DNA of 64,000 bases from Halorhabdus amylolytica (GCF_004944975.1 NZ_SPQG01000006.1:86860-150859), one strand, 5' to 3'; counted from the stretch's first letter, positions 35,831-44,926 are shown. Numbers and translations: made by a program. Notes: a model not told the origin generated them from the sequence alone.

Positions 35831-36475
35831 CTACAGCGCCAGCACCGACAGGAACTCCACGGCCAGATGCATTGTCACTGCGGCGGCGATCGGAATCGTC
35901 AGATTGTCGTCGATGACGTACCCTCCGACGACCGGCTTGATCCCGTCGGCGACCGTCGCTGTGGCCGCGCCGATCACCGCGACGGGCGTCGGGACGAACG
36001 AGGACGCAAGTAACAGGCAGAGCCCGAACGTCGCCAGGAGCACCCACGTCTGCTTGGCCGGACGGAGTTCGCCCGTGCCGAGCAACCCGCTGAACGGATC
36101 GGCGATCGTCAGCATGAGCATCGCCGGCACGGCGGCCGGTGACTCCGTCAGGCCGGCGACGAGATGTTCCGATCCCGGGGGCGTGAACGCGAACGCGACG
36201 ACAGCGAGCCCGAACGCACCCAGAAAGTACCCGGCCAGGTTCTCCTGCTCGTAACTCCGGGTGAGTCTGTCGAAGATCGCCCAGTCCAGCCCGACGTACA
36301 GCCGAACGATTTCGAGGCCGAACGCGGCCAGTACGGCCACGCCGAGAAACGACTGAACGACTCGCCAGGTTATCTCCTCCAGAAACACGTACGACAGCGG
36401 GACGGCGCTCGTGCTCGCGTGGACCAGCCGACGGGCGATTTCGTCGTCGAGCCGTTCGAGCGCGCCGTCAATCAC
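35831..36475 (-). CDS. Dolichol kinase-like CTP-dependent lipid kinase
   Basis: The 214-residue protein has about six membrane segments and ADPFSGLLGT plus TVADGIKP, which resemble the CTP-binding and catalytic regions of dolichol kinase and phosphatidate cytidylyltransferase-like enzymes. In archaea such a kinase would recycle dolichol for glycan assembly. The start is GTG, four bases beyond the glyS stop, so it belongs to the glyS transcript. Confidence 0.8.
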   Translation of the reverse strand: MIDGALERLDDEIARRLVHASTSAVPLSYVFLEEITWRVVQSFLGVAVLAAFGLEIVRLYVGLDWAIFDRLTRSYEQENLAGYFLGAFGLAVVAFAFTPPGSEHLVAGLTESPAAVPAMLMLTIADPFSGLLGTGELRPAKQTWVLLATFGLCLLLASSFVPTPVAVIGAATATVADGIKPVVGGYVIDDNLTIPIAAAVTMHLAVEFLSVLAL

Positions 36476-36479
36476 GGAT

Positions 36480-38243
36480 TTAGATATCCTCGAAAGCGTC
36501 TTCGCCCGACAGCAGTGTTTCGATGGTCCCCGCTAACTCGTCGACGGCGACCCGCTTCTGTGCGGTGGAGTCCCGGTCCCGGATCGTCACGGTGCCGTCC
36601 TCCAGCGTGTCGTAGTCGACGGTCACGCAGTAGGGCGTCCCGATCTCGTCCTGGCGGCGGTACCGACGACCGATCGCGCCGGAGTCGTCGTAGGCCACGG
36701 ACACCCCGTCGTCGCGCAACGTGGCGGCGAGTTCGCGGGCGCGCTCGCCCAGCCCGTCCTTGTCCATCAGCGGGAAGACGCCGACGGTCGTCGGCGCGAC
36801 TTCCGGCGGAAGTGCCAGGTAGGTCCGCTCCTCGCCGTCGACCTTGTCCTCGCGATAGGAGTGATCCAGGGCGGTGTATAGCGCCCGGTCGATCCCCAGG
36901 GAGGGCTCGACGACGTGGGGTGTGACGTGCTTGCCGGACTCGGTGACCTCCTCGACCGCGAAGCCGGTTTTCTCGACCGGAACGGTGTAGGACTCGCCGT
37001 CGACTTCGACCGACACTTCCTCGCCTTCGAAGGCATCGGATTCCTGCTCCGCGAGGTCCGCCAGCGCGTCGGCGACGTCGCCCGCCCGTCCGCCGAACTC
37101 GGGGCCGAGGTAGCTCATGTCTGGATCGACCGTCGCTTTCTCGACGGTGATCGGCTCGTCGTACTGCTTGAACACGGTGAAGTCCTCCTCGGAGTGGGCG
37201 TCGTGTTTCGAGAGGTCGTAATCGGCGCGGTAGGCGAACCCGCCGAGTTCGATCCAGTCCGGCTCGGCGCCGGGGTCGCTCACGTCGCCCTCGGCGTCCC
37301 AGCAGTCCTCGGAGTAGTGGGCAAGTTCGCCCGGCCGGTGCTGGCGGAAGCGGAACCGATCCATGTCGAGACCGATTCGCTGGTACCACTCGGCGGCGAC
37401 GCCCAGATAGTAGGCGATCCAGGGGTCGGCGACGATCCCCTCCTCGACGGCCGCGCCGATCGTGGTTTCGATCGGCTTGCCGTCTTCTCGGTCCTGCTCC
37501 GCGGCGGGATAGAACCGCGCGCGGGCGTCCGCGACCGATGAGAGGTCGGGTTCGTTTTCCTCGGGGTCGACGAACAGTTCGAGTTCGGCCTGGCTGAACT
37601 CACGCACCCGAAGCAGTGACTTCCGGGGACTGATCTCGTTGCGGTAGGCCCGGCCGATCTGGGTCACGCCGAAGGGGAGCTGATTGCGGGCGTACTCGGC
37701 GAGTTGGGGGAACTCGATGAAGATCCCCTGGGCCGTTTCGGGTCGAAGGTAGCCCGGCGCAGAACTCCCGGGACCGATCGTCGTCTCGAACATGAGGTTG
37801 AACTGCTCGATAGCCTGGCCGGCCAGTCCCGTCCCGCAGGTCGGACAGACGAGTTCGTACTCGGCGATAACCTCCTCGATCCGTTCGGGGGCCAGGGACT
37901 CGGCCTCGTCGATCCCCGTATCTGGGTCGTCCTCGACGATGTGGTCGGCGCGGTGAGACTGACCACACTCGGGACACTCCACGAGCATGTCGTCGAAACC
38001 GTCGAGGTGTCCGGAGGCCTCGAAGACGGGCTCGGGAAGGACGGTCGGTGCGTCGACCTCCATGTGGCCCTCCTGGATGGCGAAGCGATCACGCCAGGTG
38101 TCCTCGATGTTTCGTTTGAGGGCGGCTCCCTGCGGGCCGAAGGTGTAGAAGCCGGAGACGCCGCCGTAGGCGCCGGCCGATTGCAGGAAGAACCCGCGCC
38201 GTTTCGCCAGTTCGACGAGGGCTTCGGCGCTGACCTGCGTCAT
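36480..38243 (-). CDS. glyS: Glycyl-tRNA synthetase
   Basis: The 587-residue class II enzyme is the dimeric alpha-2 type of archaea and eukaryotes. Marks are the N-terminal RRGFFLQSAGAYGGVSGFY segment, a zinc-ribbon-like insertion (CPECGQSH and CPTCGTG), RPETAQGIFIEF, FRNEISPR-like YRNEISPRK, and the C-terminal anticodon-binding domain from about 470. It overlaps the CBS gene by 4 bases at its start, and the dolichol kinase-like gene follows. Confidence 0.97.
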   Translation of the reverse strand: MTQVSAEALVELAKRRGFFLQSAGAYGGVSGFYTFGPQGAALKRNIEDTWRDRFAIQEGHMEVDAPTVLPEPVFEASGHLDGFDDMLVECPECGQSHRADHIVEDDPDTGIDEAESLAPERIEEVIAEYELVCPTCGTGLAGQAIEQFNLMFETTIGPGSSAPGYLRPETAQGIFIEFPQLAEYARNQLPFGVTQIGRAYRNEISPRKSLLRVREFSQAELELFVDPEENEPDLSSVADARARFYPAAEQDREDGKPIETTIGAAVEEGIVADPWIAYYLGVAAEWYQRIGLDMDRFRFRQHRPGELAHYSEDCWDAEGDVSDPGAEPDWIELGGFAYRADYDLSKHDAHSEEDFTVFKQYDEPITVEKATVDPDMSYLGPEFGGRAGDVADALADLAEQESDAFEGEEVSVEVDGESYTVPVEKTGFAVEEVTESGKHVTPHVVEPSLGIDRALYTALDHSYREDKVDGEERTYLALPPEVAPTTVGVFPLMDKDGLGERARELAATLRDDGVSVAYDDSGAIGRRYRRQDEIGTPYCVTVDYDTLEDGTVTIRDRDSTAQKRVAVDELAGTIETLLSGEDAFEDI

Positions 38244-39091
38244 CGTAGCGCTTTCAGGACGTCGATGTCGCGGACGATGCCCGCGAGTTCGTCGCCCGAT
38301 ACCAGGGGCACCTGCTCGATGTCGTGACGGATGAGTAGCTGGGCCGCTTCCTGTGCCGTCCGGCGGCTCCCGATGGTCACGAGGTCGGCCGTCATGTACT
38401 CACTGACCGGCTCGTCCGGGAACTCGACGTTCCGGGTCGGCATGTAGCTGTTCCCGACTGCCTTGATCCCTTCCCACATCCACTCGTCGTCCTGGTTGGC
38501 GATGGACTCGCCTGTCTCGGTTTCGCCCTCGACGACCTCGGCGACCGTCAGCACGTCGACCTCGGTCAGCATACCAGACATCTCCGCGTCGTCGTCGAGG
38601 ACGACTCCGTACGGGACGTCGGCGTGGCTGAGTTCCCGCTCGGCGACCGTCAGGGGCGTCCCGGCGTAGACGCAGTTGACGTCCCGTCTGGCGAGTTCCC
38701 CGACGGGCCGATCGCAGTCCTCGGCGTCACCCTCGGCGATCGCCCGGATGAGATCCGTGATGGTGACAATCCCTTCGAGGCGTCCGTCGACGACCGGAAT
38801 TCGTGGCTCGCCCGTCTCGAGGATAGTTCGTGCGACCTCCTGTAGAGCGGTCTCGGCGGTTGTCGTCGGCACCTCCTCGACGAGCAGGGCCAGTTGATCC
38901 TCGTCCGGATGCTCGATCAGCGCGTCCCGCGTGACGATCCCGCGGAACTCCTCGCCCTCGTCGGTCTTCTTGATGACCGGCACCGACGAGAATTTTCGCT
39001 CCTGGAGATACTCGAGGACGTCGTCTCTGGTCCCCGGAATCTCGACCGAGACGACGTCAGCGCGTGGCGTCATGACGTCCGCGACGTTCAT
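38240..39091 (-). CDS. Protein with four CBS domains
   Basis: The 283-residue protein is two tandem CBS pairs (about 1-120 and 125-283) and nothing else. Such Bateman modules bind adenosine nucleotides or SAM and pass on energy status. ATG 39091 (MNVADVMTP) has GGGAG upstream; a start at 39121 is less likely. It overlaps glyS in ATGA, so it could regulate or report on translation in ways not known. Confidence 0.9.
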   Translation of the reverse strand: MNVADVMTPRADVVSVEIPGTRDDVLEYLQERKFSSVPVIKKTDEGEEFRGIVTRDALIEHPDEDQLALLVEEVPTTTAETALQEVARTILETGEPRIPVVDGRLEGIVTITDLIRAIAEGDAEDCDRPVGELARRDVNCVYAGTPLTVAERELSHADVPYGVVLDDDAEMSGMLTEVDVLTVAEVVEGETETGESIANQDDEWMWEGIKAVGNSYMPTRNVEFPDEPVSEYMTADLVTIGSRRTAQEAAQLLIRHDIEQVPLVSGDELAGIVRDIDVLKALR

Positions 39092-39291
39092 ACTGCCAGT
39101 TACTCCCGTGTCCACGTACAAAACTTTGTTTAGTCACGGTGTCGGGCGTGCCGACCCGTCTCCGTGACCCTCGAAGTCAATGGATTCGCCGATTCGAGCC
39201 GGCGACACCGTCTGACGCATGTCGGACGGATCTCGGTATCGTCCGTGGGTTTTCGGCACGTTTATGTATGGGTGTGACTTACTCACATAGT

Positions 39292-39462
39292 ATGTCGCAA
39301 GAGCCCGACGCGCTCGCGGCAGCGAGTCGATTCGACGGCGAAGTCATGGCCTCGGTCGACGAGGGCGAGGAGGACCTCTTCGTCATCGCCGACGTCACAC
39401 GCGACGGGGCGTATCTGTCGACGCCGCTCTCGGAAGCAGCGATGCTGTCCGCGTGGCGGTAG
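39292..39462 (+). CDS. Small acidic haloarchaeal protein (DUF7556-like)
   Basis: The 56-residue frame reads MSQEPDALAA, then GEVMASVDEGEEDLFVIADV and ends LSEAAMLSAWR. I recall a similar short protein in other haloarchaea under a DUF7556-type name; this needs a search. It is soluble and acidic, with a compact beta-rich look. It is divergent from the CBS gene. Confidence 0.65.
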   Translation: MSQEPDALAAASRFDGEVMASVDEGEEDLFVIADVTRDGAYLSTPLSEAAMLSAWR

Positions 39463-39513
39463 GGCTCGACGTGCGATCGTTCTGCTGTCCGTATTCTGTC
39501 CGTACCCGCTGGT

Positions 39514-39623
39514 GAGATATTCCCTCTGGGCAAGTCGATGAGGTATTCCCTCTGGGCCAGTCGATGAGGTATTCCCTTCGCACCCGTCGGTGATGAGCCA
39601 TTCCCTTCGCACCCGTCGGTGAT
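39514..39623. repeat. Four tandem 26-29-bp units of two types
   Basis: Two 26-bp units (39514-39539, 39540-39565) and two 29-bp units (39566-39594, 39595-39623) lie head to tail. All share a GAGNTATTCCCT-like start, while their right halves form two distinct types. There is no coding potential and no spacer-like diversity. Confidence 0.9.
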
Positions 39624-39626
39624 TCC

Positions 39627-39644
39627 TTTCTCGCGCGCGAGAAA
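39627..39644. promoter_or_regulatory. Perfect 18-bp palindrome before the SerA-like gene
   Basis: TTTCTCGCG-CGCGAGAAA is a perfect palindrome starting 54 bases before the ATG at 39681 and directly after the tandem repeats. A dimeric regulator could bind it. Confidence 0.5.
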
Positions 39645-39680
39645 ACAAGCGTTATGCCGGGTCGTGCAGTCACCCCTGAT

Positions 39681-41258
39681 ATGGAGATCGTAGTAACGGG
39701 GCCGGTCGAGGAGGCCGGACTGGCGCTGCTCACGGACGCCGGCCACGACGTACGTACCGTCGAGGCCGAGGGACCTGCGGATCTGGCGTCGGCCGCTACC
39801 GAGGCGGACGCGTTGATCGTCGCGGGCGACGTGGCGGTGACCGCCGAGGTGTTCGAACGCGCCTCGAACCTGCAGATCGTCGGTCGTGCGGGGATCGATG
39901 TCGGAACCATCGACGTCTCCGCGGCGACCGAACACGGCGTGATCGTCGCGAACGCCCCGGAAGAGACCGTCCGCTCGGTCGCCGAATACGTCATCGGCCT
40001 GCTGTTTGCCACGGCCCGCGGGATCCCACAGGGCCACGTCAAACTCAAGGACGGCTACTGGGCGAAGGGTGACATCCTCGGATCGGAACTCGAAGGCAAG
40101 ACCGCCGGTCTCGTCGGCTTCGACGACGTCGGCCAGGAGGTCGGAAAGCGCCTGGACAACCTGGGCGTCGACCTCGTGGTTCACGCGCCAGCGGCCGCCG
40201 ACGACCGGATCACCCGGATCGGCGCCGAATCGGTCGACCTCGAAACGTGTCTCGACCGAGCGGATTTCCTCTCGCTGCACGCCAGTAGCGAGGACGTGCC
40301 CCGCCTGGGCGAGTCCGAGTTCGAGATGCTCGGTGAGGGGTACGTCGTCAACTGCGGCGATCCGGAACTCCTCGAAGAAGCTGCCCTCGCCGATGCGGTC
40401 GCAGACGGCGTTCTCCGTGGCGCCGCTCTGGACGCGGTCGCGACCGAGCCGTTGGCCGAGGACAGTCCGCTGCGTGGCGTCGAGGACGTTATTGTGACTC
40501 CCGGTGTCGCTGCCAGCACTGTCGGCACGGCGGAGTCGGTATCGACGACCATCGCCCGGGAGGTGCTCGCGGCCTTCGACGACGGACCGGTCGAGAACGC
40601 CGTCAACGTCCCCGCGATCCCCCCGGACGAGTATCCGACGATCCGGCCGTACGCCGACCTGGCCGAGACGGCCGGTCGCATCGCTGTCCAATTGTTCGAC
40701 GGCGACATCGACGGTGTCGAGGTGACTTACGCGGGCGAGATCGCAACGGAGAACGTCGAGCCGATCACGGCCAGCGCACTCGCCGGCGTCCTCGATTCCC
40801 TGGGACTTGACGCCAACGCCGTCAACGCCCGACTGGTGACCGATCGGGAGGGAATCGAGGTCGACGTCGTGACGGACCACGAAGCCCCGGACTTCCGGAA
40901 CCTGATCACGCTCACTGTCCGCAGTGACGGAACCGAACTCAGCGTCGAAGGCACGCAGTTCGCCAACGGGGACCCGCGGATCGTCCGGATAGACGAGTAC
41001 CGCGTCGAGGCTGTTCCCCACGGATACATGCTGATCGTCCGTAACGCCGACGCACCGGGCGTCATCGGATACATCGGAACCGTCCTCGGCGACCATGACG
41101 TCAACATTGCGGGCATGTTCAACAGCCGCGAGGCGTTCGGCAACGAGGCGCTGTCGGTGTACAATCTCGACTCCCGACCGACTGAGGACGTTCTGGAAGC
41201 CCTCCACGACGACGAGCGAATCCTCGAGACGACGGTCGTCGAACTCAACGGCTTCTGA
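39681..41258 (+). CDS. SerA-family protein with altered active site (D-3-phosphoglycerate dehydrogenase homologue)
   Basis: At 525 residues it has the full layout of long SerA: substrate and NAD domains (1-305), an intervening domain (about 310-440) and a C-terminal ACT domain (about 450-525). But key residues differ. The nucleotide loop is GFDDVG (146-151) instead of G-x-G-x-x-G. NCGDPELL stands where the catalytic Arg motif NCARGG is expected, with Asp at 227. G275 stands where the catalytic His of TPH is expected. E256 is kept. It may be a pseudoenzyme or have a new activity. ATG 39681 is chosen. Confidence 0.85.
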   Translation: MEIVVTGPVEEAGLALLTDAGHDVRTVEAEGPADLASAATEADALIVAGDVAVTAEVFERASNLQIVGRAGIDVGTIDVSAATEHGVIVANAPEETVRSVAEYVIGLLFATARGIPQGHVKLKDGYWAKGDILGSELEGKTAGLVGFDDVGQEVGKRLDNLGVDLVVHAPAAADDRITRIGAESVDLETCLDRADFLSLHASSEDVPRLGESEFEMLGEGYVVNCGDPELLEEAALADAVADGVLRGAALDAVATEPLAEDSPLRGVEDVIVTPGVAASTVGTAESVSTTIAREVLAAFDDGPVENAVNVPAIPPDEYPTIRPYADLAETAGRIAVQLFDGDIDGVEVTYAGEIATENVEPITASALAGVLDSLGLDANAVNARLVTDREGIEVDVVTDHEAPDFRNLITLTVRSDGTELSVEGTQFANGDPRIVRIDEYRVEAVPHGYMLIVRNADAPGVIGYIGTVLGDHDVNIAGMFNSREAFGNEALSVYNLDSRPTEDVLEALHDDERILETTVVELNGF

Positions 41259-41285
41259 CTGCCATCCCGTTTCACTTCCGTTCTC

Positions 41286-41603
41286 TCATCCCCGTTCTGT
41301 CTCCTCCCTGCGAACGCGATCGCGATCCGGAGCCGTCCAGACGAAACACCCGTCGCTGTCCTCGCCACAGTAGGTCTCCCAGAGACCCTCTCTGGCCGCG
41401 ACTGCGCGGTGGGTCTCGGTCGGATTCCATAACGGCGAACCGCCGCGGTCGACGGTCGTCGTCCGGGTGGTCGAGGGACCAGTTCGTTTCTCGTCACTGG
41501 ATTCGACGACACGTCTGTCGTCTCGCGGGCCTCCAGTTGCCGTCCGTCCCGGCGCCGGCACCTGATCCGCTGGTGTCGATTGGGAATCGTGTTCTGCTGA
41601 CAT
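41286..41603 (-). CDS. Small hypothetical protein
   Basis: The 105-residue frame has a disordered N-terminal half rich in Thr, Arg and Asp and a C-terminal half SPLWNPTETHRAVAAREGLW with Trp and Cys residues that looks folded. I do not recognise it. It lies between the convergent end of the SerA-like gene (27 bases) and thrC. The start ATG is preceded by GGGAGAGTGA-like sequence. It could still be a chance frame. Confidence 0.5.
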   Translation of the reverse strand: MSAEHDSQSTPADQVPAPGRTATGGPRDDRRVVESSDEKRTGPSTTRTTTVDRGGSPLWNPTETHRAVAAREGLWETYCGEDSDGCFVWTAPDRDRVRREETERG

Positions 41604-41706
41604 GGCAACTCACGTCACTCTCCCACACGCAAAAAGGGGCGGCAGACGGGCGTCGGCCTCCGGCAAGACGGGCGTCAGTCGCGGACGAACCGTCCGCGGT
41701 ACCCGT

Positions 41707-42978
41707 TCAGGATTGCAGGTGTTCCAGCACTGCGTCGGTGTCGGCGGGGACCGGTTCGGGTTCAGTACCCGCCTCGACGGCGGCGTCGGGGTCTTTCAGG
41801 AGATGGCCGGTCGTCAGACAGACTACCCGTTCGTCCTCGTCGACGACGCCCCGATCCCGGAGTTTCCGCAGGCCGGCTATCGAGGCGGCTGAGGCGGGTT
41901 CGACGCCGATCCCTTCTTCGGCGAGCGTGCGCTGGGCGTCGGTGATCTCCGCATCGCTGACGGCGACGGCGGTCCCGTCGGTCTCCCGGATCCCCGGCAG
42001 CGCTTTGGGCGCGTTGACCGGGTTGCCGATCCGGATCGCGGTCGCCTTCGTCTCGACGTCGTCCCAGCGCTCGATGTGATCCCAGCCTTCCTCGATGGCC
42101 TCGACCATCGGTGCCGAGCCCTCGGCCTGGACGCCGGTGAGTTTCGGGATTTCGTCTTCGTCGATCGCACCGCTGGCCTCGAGTTCTCTGAATGCCTTGT
42201 ACAGCGCTGCGGTGTTGCCCGCGTTGCCGACCGGCAGGACGATCCGATCGGGAAAGCCACCCTCTTCGGCGTCGAACTGCTCCATGATCTCCAAGCCGAT
42301 GGTCTTCTGACCCTCCAGCCGGAAGGGGTTCAGCGAGTTCAGCAGGTAGGCCTCGCCACGATCGGCGAGGTTCTGGACGATGTCCAGACACCGATCGAAG
42401 TTGCCGTCAACTTCCAGAATCCGTGCGCCGTGGAGGCTCGCCTGTGCGATCTTCCCGGCGGCGACCTTCCCCTCGGGAAGGAGGACGAGTACCTGCAGTC
42501 CAGCCCGTGATCCGTAGGCCGAAAGCGCGGCGGAGGTGTTCCCCGTCGAGGCACAGGCCAGCCGATCCACGCCGACCTCCTGGGCGACCCGGACGCCGAC
42601 GGTCATTCCGCGGTCCTTGAAGCTCCCCGTCGGGTTCATCCCCTCGTGTTTGACTCGCAGGCGCTCGACGCCGATCTTGTCTTCGAGTCGTGGCACCTCG
42701 TGCAGCGGGGTGTTGCCCTCCGGGAGCGTCACTCCCGTGTTGAAGGGGAGTGCCGCACTGTACCGCCAGACACCGCCGTGGAACGCCGTCCCCTCGTCCC
42801 CGAAATTCTCGAAGGTCGGCAGATCGGCGTACCGGACTTCGAGCAGTCCTCCACAGTCGTCGCAGGTGTAGCGGATCCCCTCGAAAGGCGCGAAGGTCTC
42901 GCCGCACTCGATGCAGGTCAGCCAGACGCCGTCGGTCGCCGCGGCCGGTTCGTCCTGCGTGATCTTCAGGTAACTCAT
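41707..42978 (-). CDS. thrC: Threonine synthase
   Basis: The enzyme makes threonine from O-phosphohomoserine with PLP. The 423-residue protein has an N-terminal zinc ribbon (CIECGETF, CDDCGG), the PLP lysine in NPTGSFKDRGM, the STGNTSAALSAYG segment, and the phosphate-binding PVGNAGNT. This is the class with an N-terminal zinc ribbon often found in archaea. A run of VapBC genes lies upstream in the opposite direction. Confidence 0.96.
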   Translation of the reverse strand: MSYLKITQDEPAAATDGVWLTCIECGETFAPFEGIRYTCDDCGGLLEVRYADLPTFENFGDEGTAFHGGVWRYSAALPFNTGVTLPEGNTPLHEVPRLEDKIGVERLRVKHEGMNPTGSFKDRGMTVGVRVAQEVGVDRLACASTGNTSAALSAYGSRAGLQVLVLLPEGKVAAGKIAQASLHGARILEVDGNFDRCLDIVQNLADRGEAYLLNSLNPFRLEGQKTIGLEIMEQFDAEEGGFPDRIVLPVGNAGNTAALYKAFRELEASGAIDEDEIPKLTGVQAEGSAPMVEAIEEGWDHIERWDDVETKATAIRIGNPVNAPKALPGIRETDGTAVAVSDAEITDAQRTLAEEGIGVEPASAASIAGLRKLRDRGVVDEDERVVCLTTGHLLKDPDAAVEAGTEPEPVPADTDAVLEHLQS

Positions 42979-43137
42979 TGTGCGATCCGACGCGTCCCAC
43001 CGGAAAAAAGCCGCGGTTCCAGCCCTCCAGCTTTTTGTTCGTCGGGTATCCACGGCTCGCTGCGCGAGCCTTCGTATACCACTCCTCAGTCCACATGTGG
43101 AGGAACATGTATGTGACAGGAGCCAGTATCCACACGT

Positions 43138-43383
43138 ATGGGTACTGAAGCGGGGCCCGAGGAAACGAAAGTCAGCGATCGCGGAATGGTCACTATTCCG
43201 GCGGCGTTTCGCCGACACCTCGGCATCGAAGCGGGGGACAAGCTTCGGTGGACGATCGACGACGAAGGGAGCCTCTCCGTCAAAGTGCTTCACCAGCGGG
43301 AGGGTGTCTTCGACGACTTTGAGCCGGTTGATGCCGGTGAGACCGACGCCGTCGAACTCGAAGCGGAGTTCGGGACCGAGTGA
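43138..43383 (+). CDS. vapB: AbrB-type antitoxin (VapB)
   Basis: The 81-residue protein has the swapped-hairpin AbrB fold: KVSDRGMVTIPAAFRRHLGI, then GDKLRWTIDDEG. The acidic C-terminus (about 58-81) would wrap round the toxin. Its stop overlaps the start of the PIN gene (TGATG). Together they form a VapBC toxin-antitoxin pair. Confidence 0.9.
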   Translation: MGTEAGPEETKVSDRGMVTIPAAFRRHLGIEAGDKLRWTIDDEGSLSVKVLHQREGVFDDFEPVDAGETDAVELEAEFGTE

Positions 43384-43823
43384 TGTCACACGCTGTCCTC
43401 GATACGAACGTCCTCTTCGCGAGCGCCAGCGCCCGTGATCGTCACCACGACCGCGCACTAGAAATCGTTCGCGGGATCGATCATGGAGACTTCCCGGAGG
43501 CCGTCGTCTCGAACTACGTCCTCGCCGAGACCTTGAATCTCACGCGTGAGAAACTCGGTCCTGAGGTCGCGAACGCACTTCTCGATCGGTTGCTCGAAGG
43601 GGCGAACTTCGAACTCGTCCACGCGCCGACGGTCGATTTCAACGCCGCCCAGGCGCTGTTCCGTCGGTACGACGAACTCTCGTTCGTCGATGCGACCATC
43701 GTCGCGTATATTGAGCGGGAAGGAAGCGAGTATCTGTATTCCTTCGACGACGATTTCGATGCGGTCGAGGAGCTGACGCGACTCCATACCGCCGTTAATC
43801 CGTTCGATTCCGGTGCTGACTAA
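43383..43823 (+). CDS. vapC: PIN-domain ribonuclease toxin (VapC)
   Basis: The 146-residue PIN protein has the acidic catalytic set: D7 in VLDTNVL, E49 in VLAETLNL, D in LSFVDATIVAY and the DDDFDAV cluster. VapC toxins cut RNA, often tRNA or rRNA. ATG 43383 overlaps the antitoxin stop. The GTG at 43380 is an alternative. A copy of the argF 3' end lies 15 bases downstream. Confidence 0.9.
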   Translation: MSHAVLDTNVLFASASARDRHHDRALEIVRGIDHGDFPEAVVSNYVLAETLNLTREKLGPEVANALLDRLLEGANFELVHAPTVDFNAAQALFRRYDELSFVDATIVAYIEREGSEYLYSFDDDFDAVEELTRLHTAVNPFDSGAD

Positions 43824-43838
43824 GCCCACGGGAGATCG

Positions 43839-43878
43839 TTATGACCGCTCGGCCAACCACACCACCAACCCATCCATG
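43839..43878 (-). repeat. Duplicate of the argF 3' end
   Basis: On the minus strand this piece encodes GLVVWLAERS then a stop, and matches the true argF end GLLVWLSER at 44036-44072 over about 35 bases with few differences. The 157 bases between (43879-44035) contain GC-rich inverted repeats such as GCGTTTC-C-GAAACGC (43931-43945) and no gene. Confidence 0.7.
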
Positions 43879-44035
43879 AGCCACCTTTTTCTCCTCGGGT
43901 TCGCTCGCTCCGCTCACGGCTTTGTCGTTCGCGTTTCCGAAACGCTCCCGTTGGTCGCGTCTCGCTTCGCTCCCGAACCGCTCGTCGAAAAAGCTGGACC
44001 AAAAAGACGCTCGCTCCCACAGGTCGCTCGCGGGA

Positions 44036-44926
44036 CTACCGCTCGCTCAACCACACCAGCAATCCCTTTTGGGCGTGGAGCCGATTTTCAGCTTGATCCC
44101 AGACGATCGCGTTGTCGCTCTCGATGACCTCGTCGGTGACCTCCTCGCCGCGGTGGGCCGGCAAGCAGTGCATCAGCGTGCGGTCGCCGAGCAGGTCCGT
44201 CGTGACCTGAAAGTCCTCGAAGGATTCCAGCTTCTCCTCGCGCTCGTCTTCCTCGCCCATGCTGACAAAAACGTCCGTATAGACCACGTCGGCGTCCTCG
44301 ACAGCGGCTTCCGGATCGTGTGTCGTCTCGGGAGCGGTCCCCAACTCGGCCGCCCGATCCAACACCTCGGCGTCGATGCCGTACCCTTGAGGTGTCGCCG
44401 CCGTCAGATCGAGGTCGACCATCGCCGCGCCGAGGACGAACGATTGGGCAACGTTGTTGCCGTCGCCGACCCAGGCGACACTTACGTCCTCGAATCCACC
44501 GAAGTGTTCGCGGATGGTCAGCAGATCCGCCAGCGTCTGGCAGGGATGGGCGTCGTCAGTGAGCCCATTGATGACGGGAACAGTCGCGTATTCGGCCAGT
44601 TCCTCGGCGTCAGCGTGATCGAACAACCGCGCCATGATCGCGTCGGCGTACCGTGAGACTGCCCGGGCGGTGTCCTTGATCGGCTCGCTGTCTCCCAGGT
44701 GGATGTCGTCCGGTCCGAGGAATATAGCGTGGCCGCCGAGTTGAGTCATCCCGGTCTCGAAGGAGACCCGCGTCCGGGTCGAGGGCTTCTCGAAGATCAT
44801 CGCGAGCGTCTCGTCTTCGAGTTGCCTGTCTTGCTCCTCGCCGGCCTTGATCGCGGCCGCGCGGTCGAGCACGGTCGTCAATTCCTCGGCCGAGAGGTCG
44901 TCGACGTCGAGTACGTTGCGTGTCAT
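44036..44926 (-). CDS. argF: Ornithine carbamoyltransferase
   Basis: ArgF carbamoylates ornithine to citrulline. The 296-residue protein has the carbamoyl phosphate site KPSTRTRVSF, the MARLFDH and VINGLTDDAHPCQ segments, and HCLPAHRGEE near the C-terminus. It is the last gene of the arginine operon, overlapping argE by 4 bases. A near copy of its 3' end lies 200 bases downstream. Confidence 0.97.
   Translation of the reverse strand: MTRNVLDVDDLSAEELTTVLDRAAAIKAGEEQDRQLEDETLAMIFEKPSTRTRVSFETGMTQLGGHAIFLGPDDIHLGDSEPIKDTARAVSRYADAIMARLFDHADAEELAEYATVPVINGLTDDAHPCQTLADLLTIREHFGGFEDVSVAWVGDGNNVAQSFVLGAAMVDLDLTAATPQGYGIDAEVLDRAAELGTAPETTHDPEAAVEDADVVYTDVFVSMGEEDEREEKLESFEDFQVTTDLLGDRTLMHCLPAHRGEEVTDEVIESDNAIVWDQAENRLHAQKGLLVWLSER

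Noticed and set aside
39514-39623. A possible CRISPR array
   Set aside because: Units are directly adjacent with no variable spacers, only four in number, and no cas genes are near.
39279-41207. A 642-codon open frame opposite the SerA-like gene
   Set aside because: High GC opens antisense frames; the plus-strand protein has a clear domain layout, and the antisense product has no recognisable parts and runs through tandem repeats.
43879-44035. A coding region between vapC and argF
   Set aside because: Short frames here are basic and low in complexity; the stretch is palindromic and looks like element debris.
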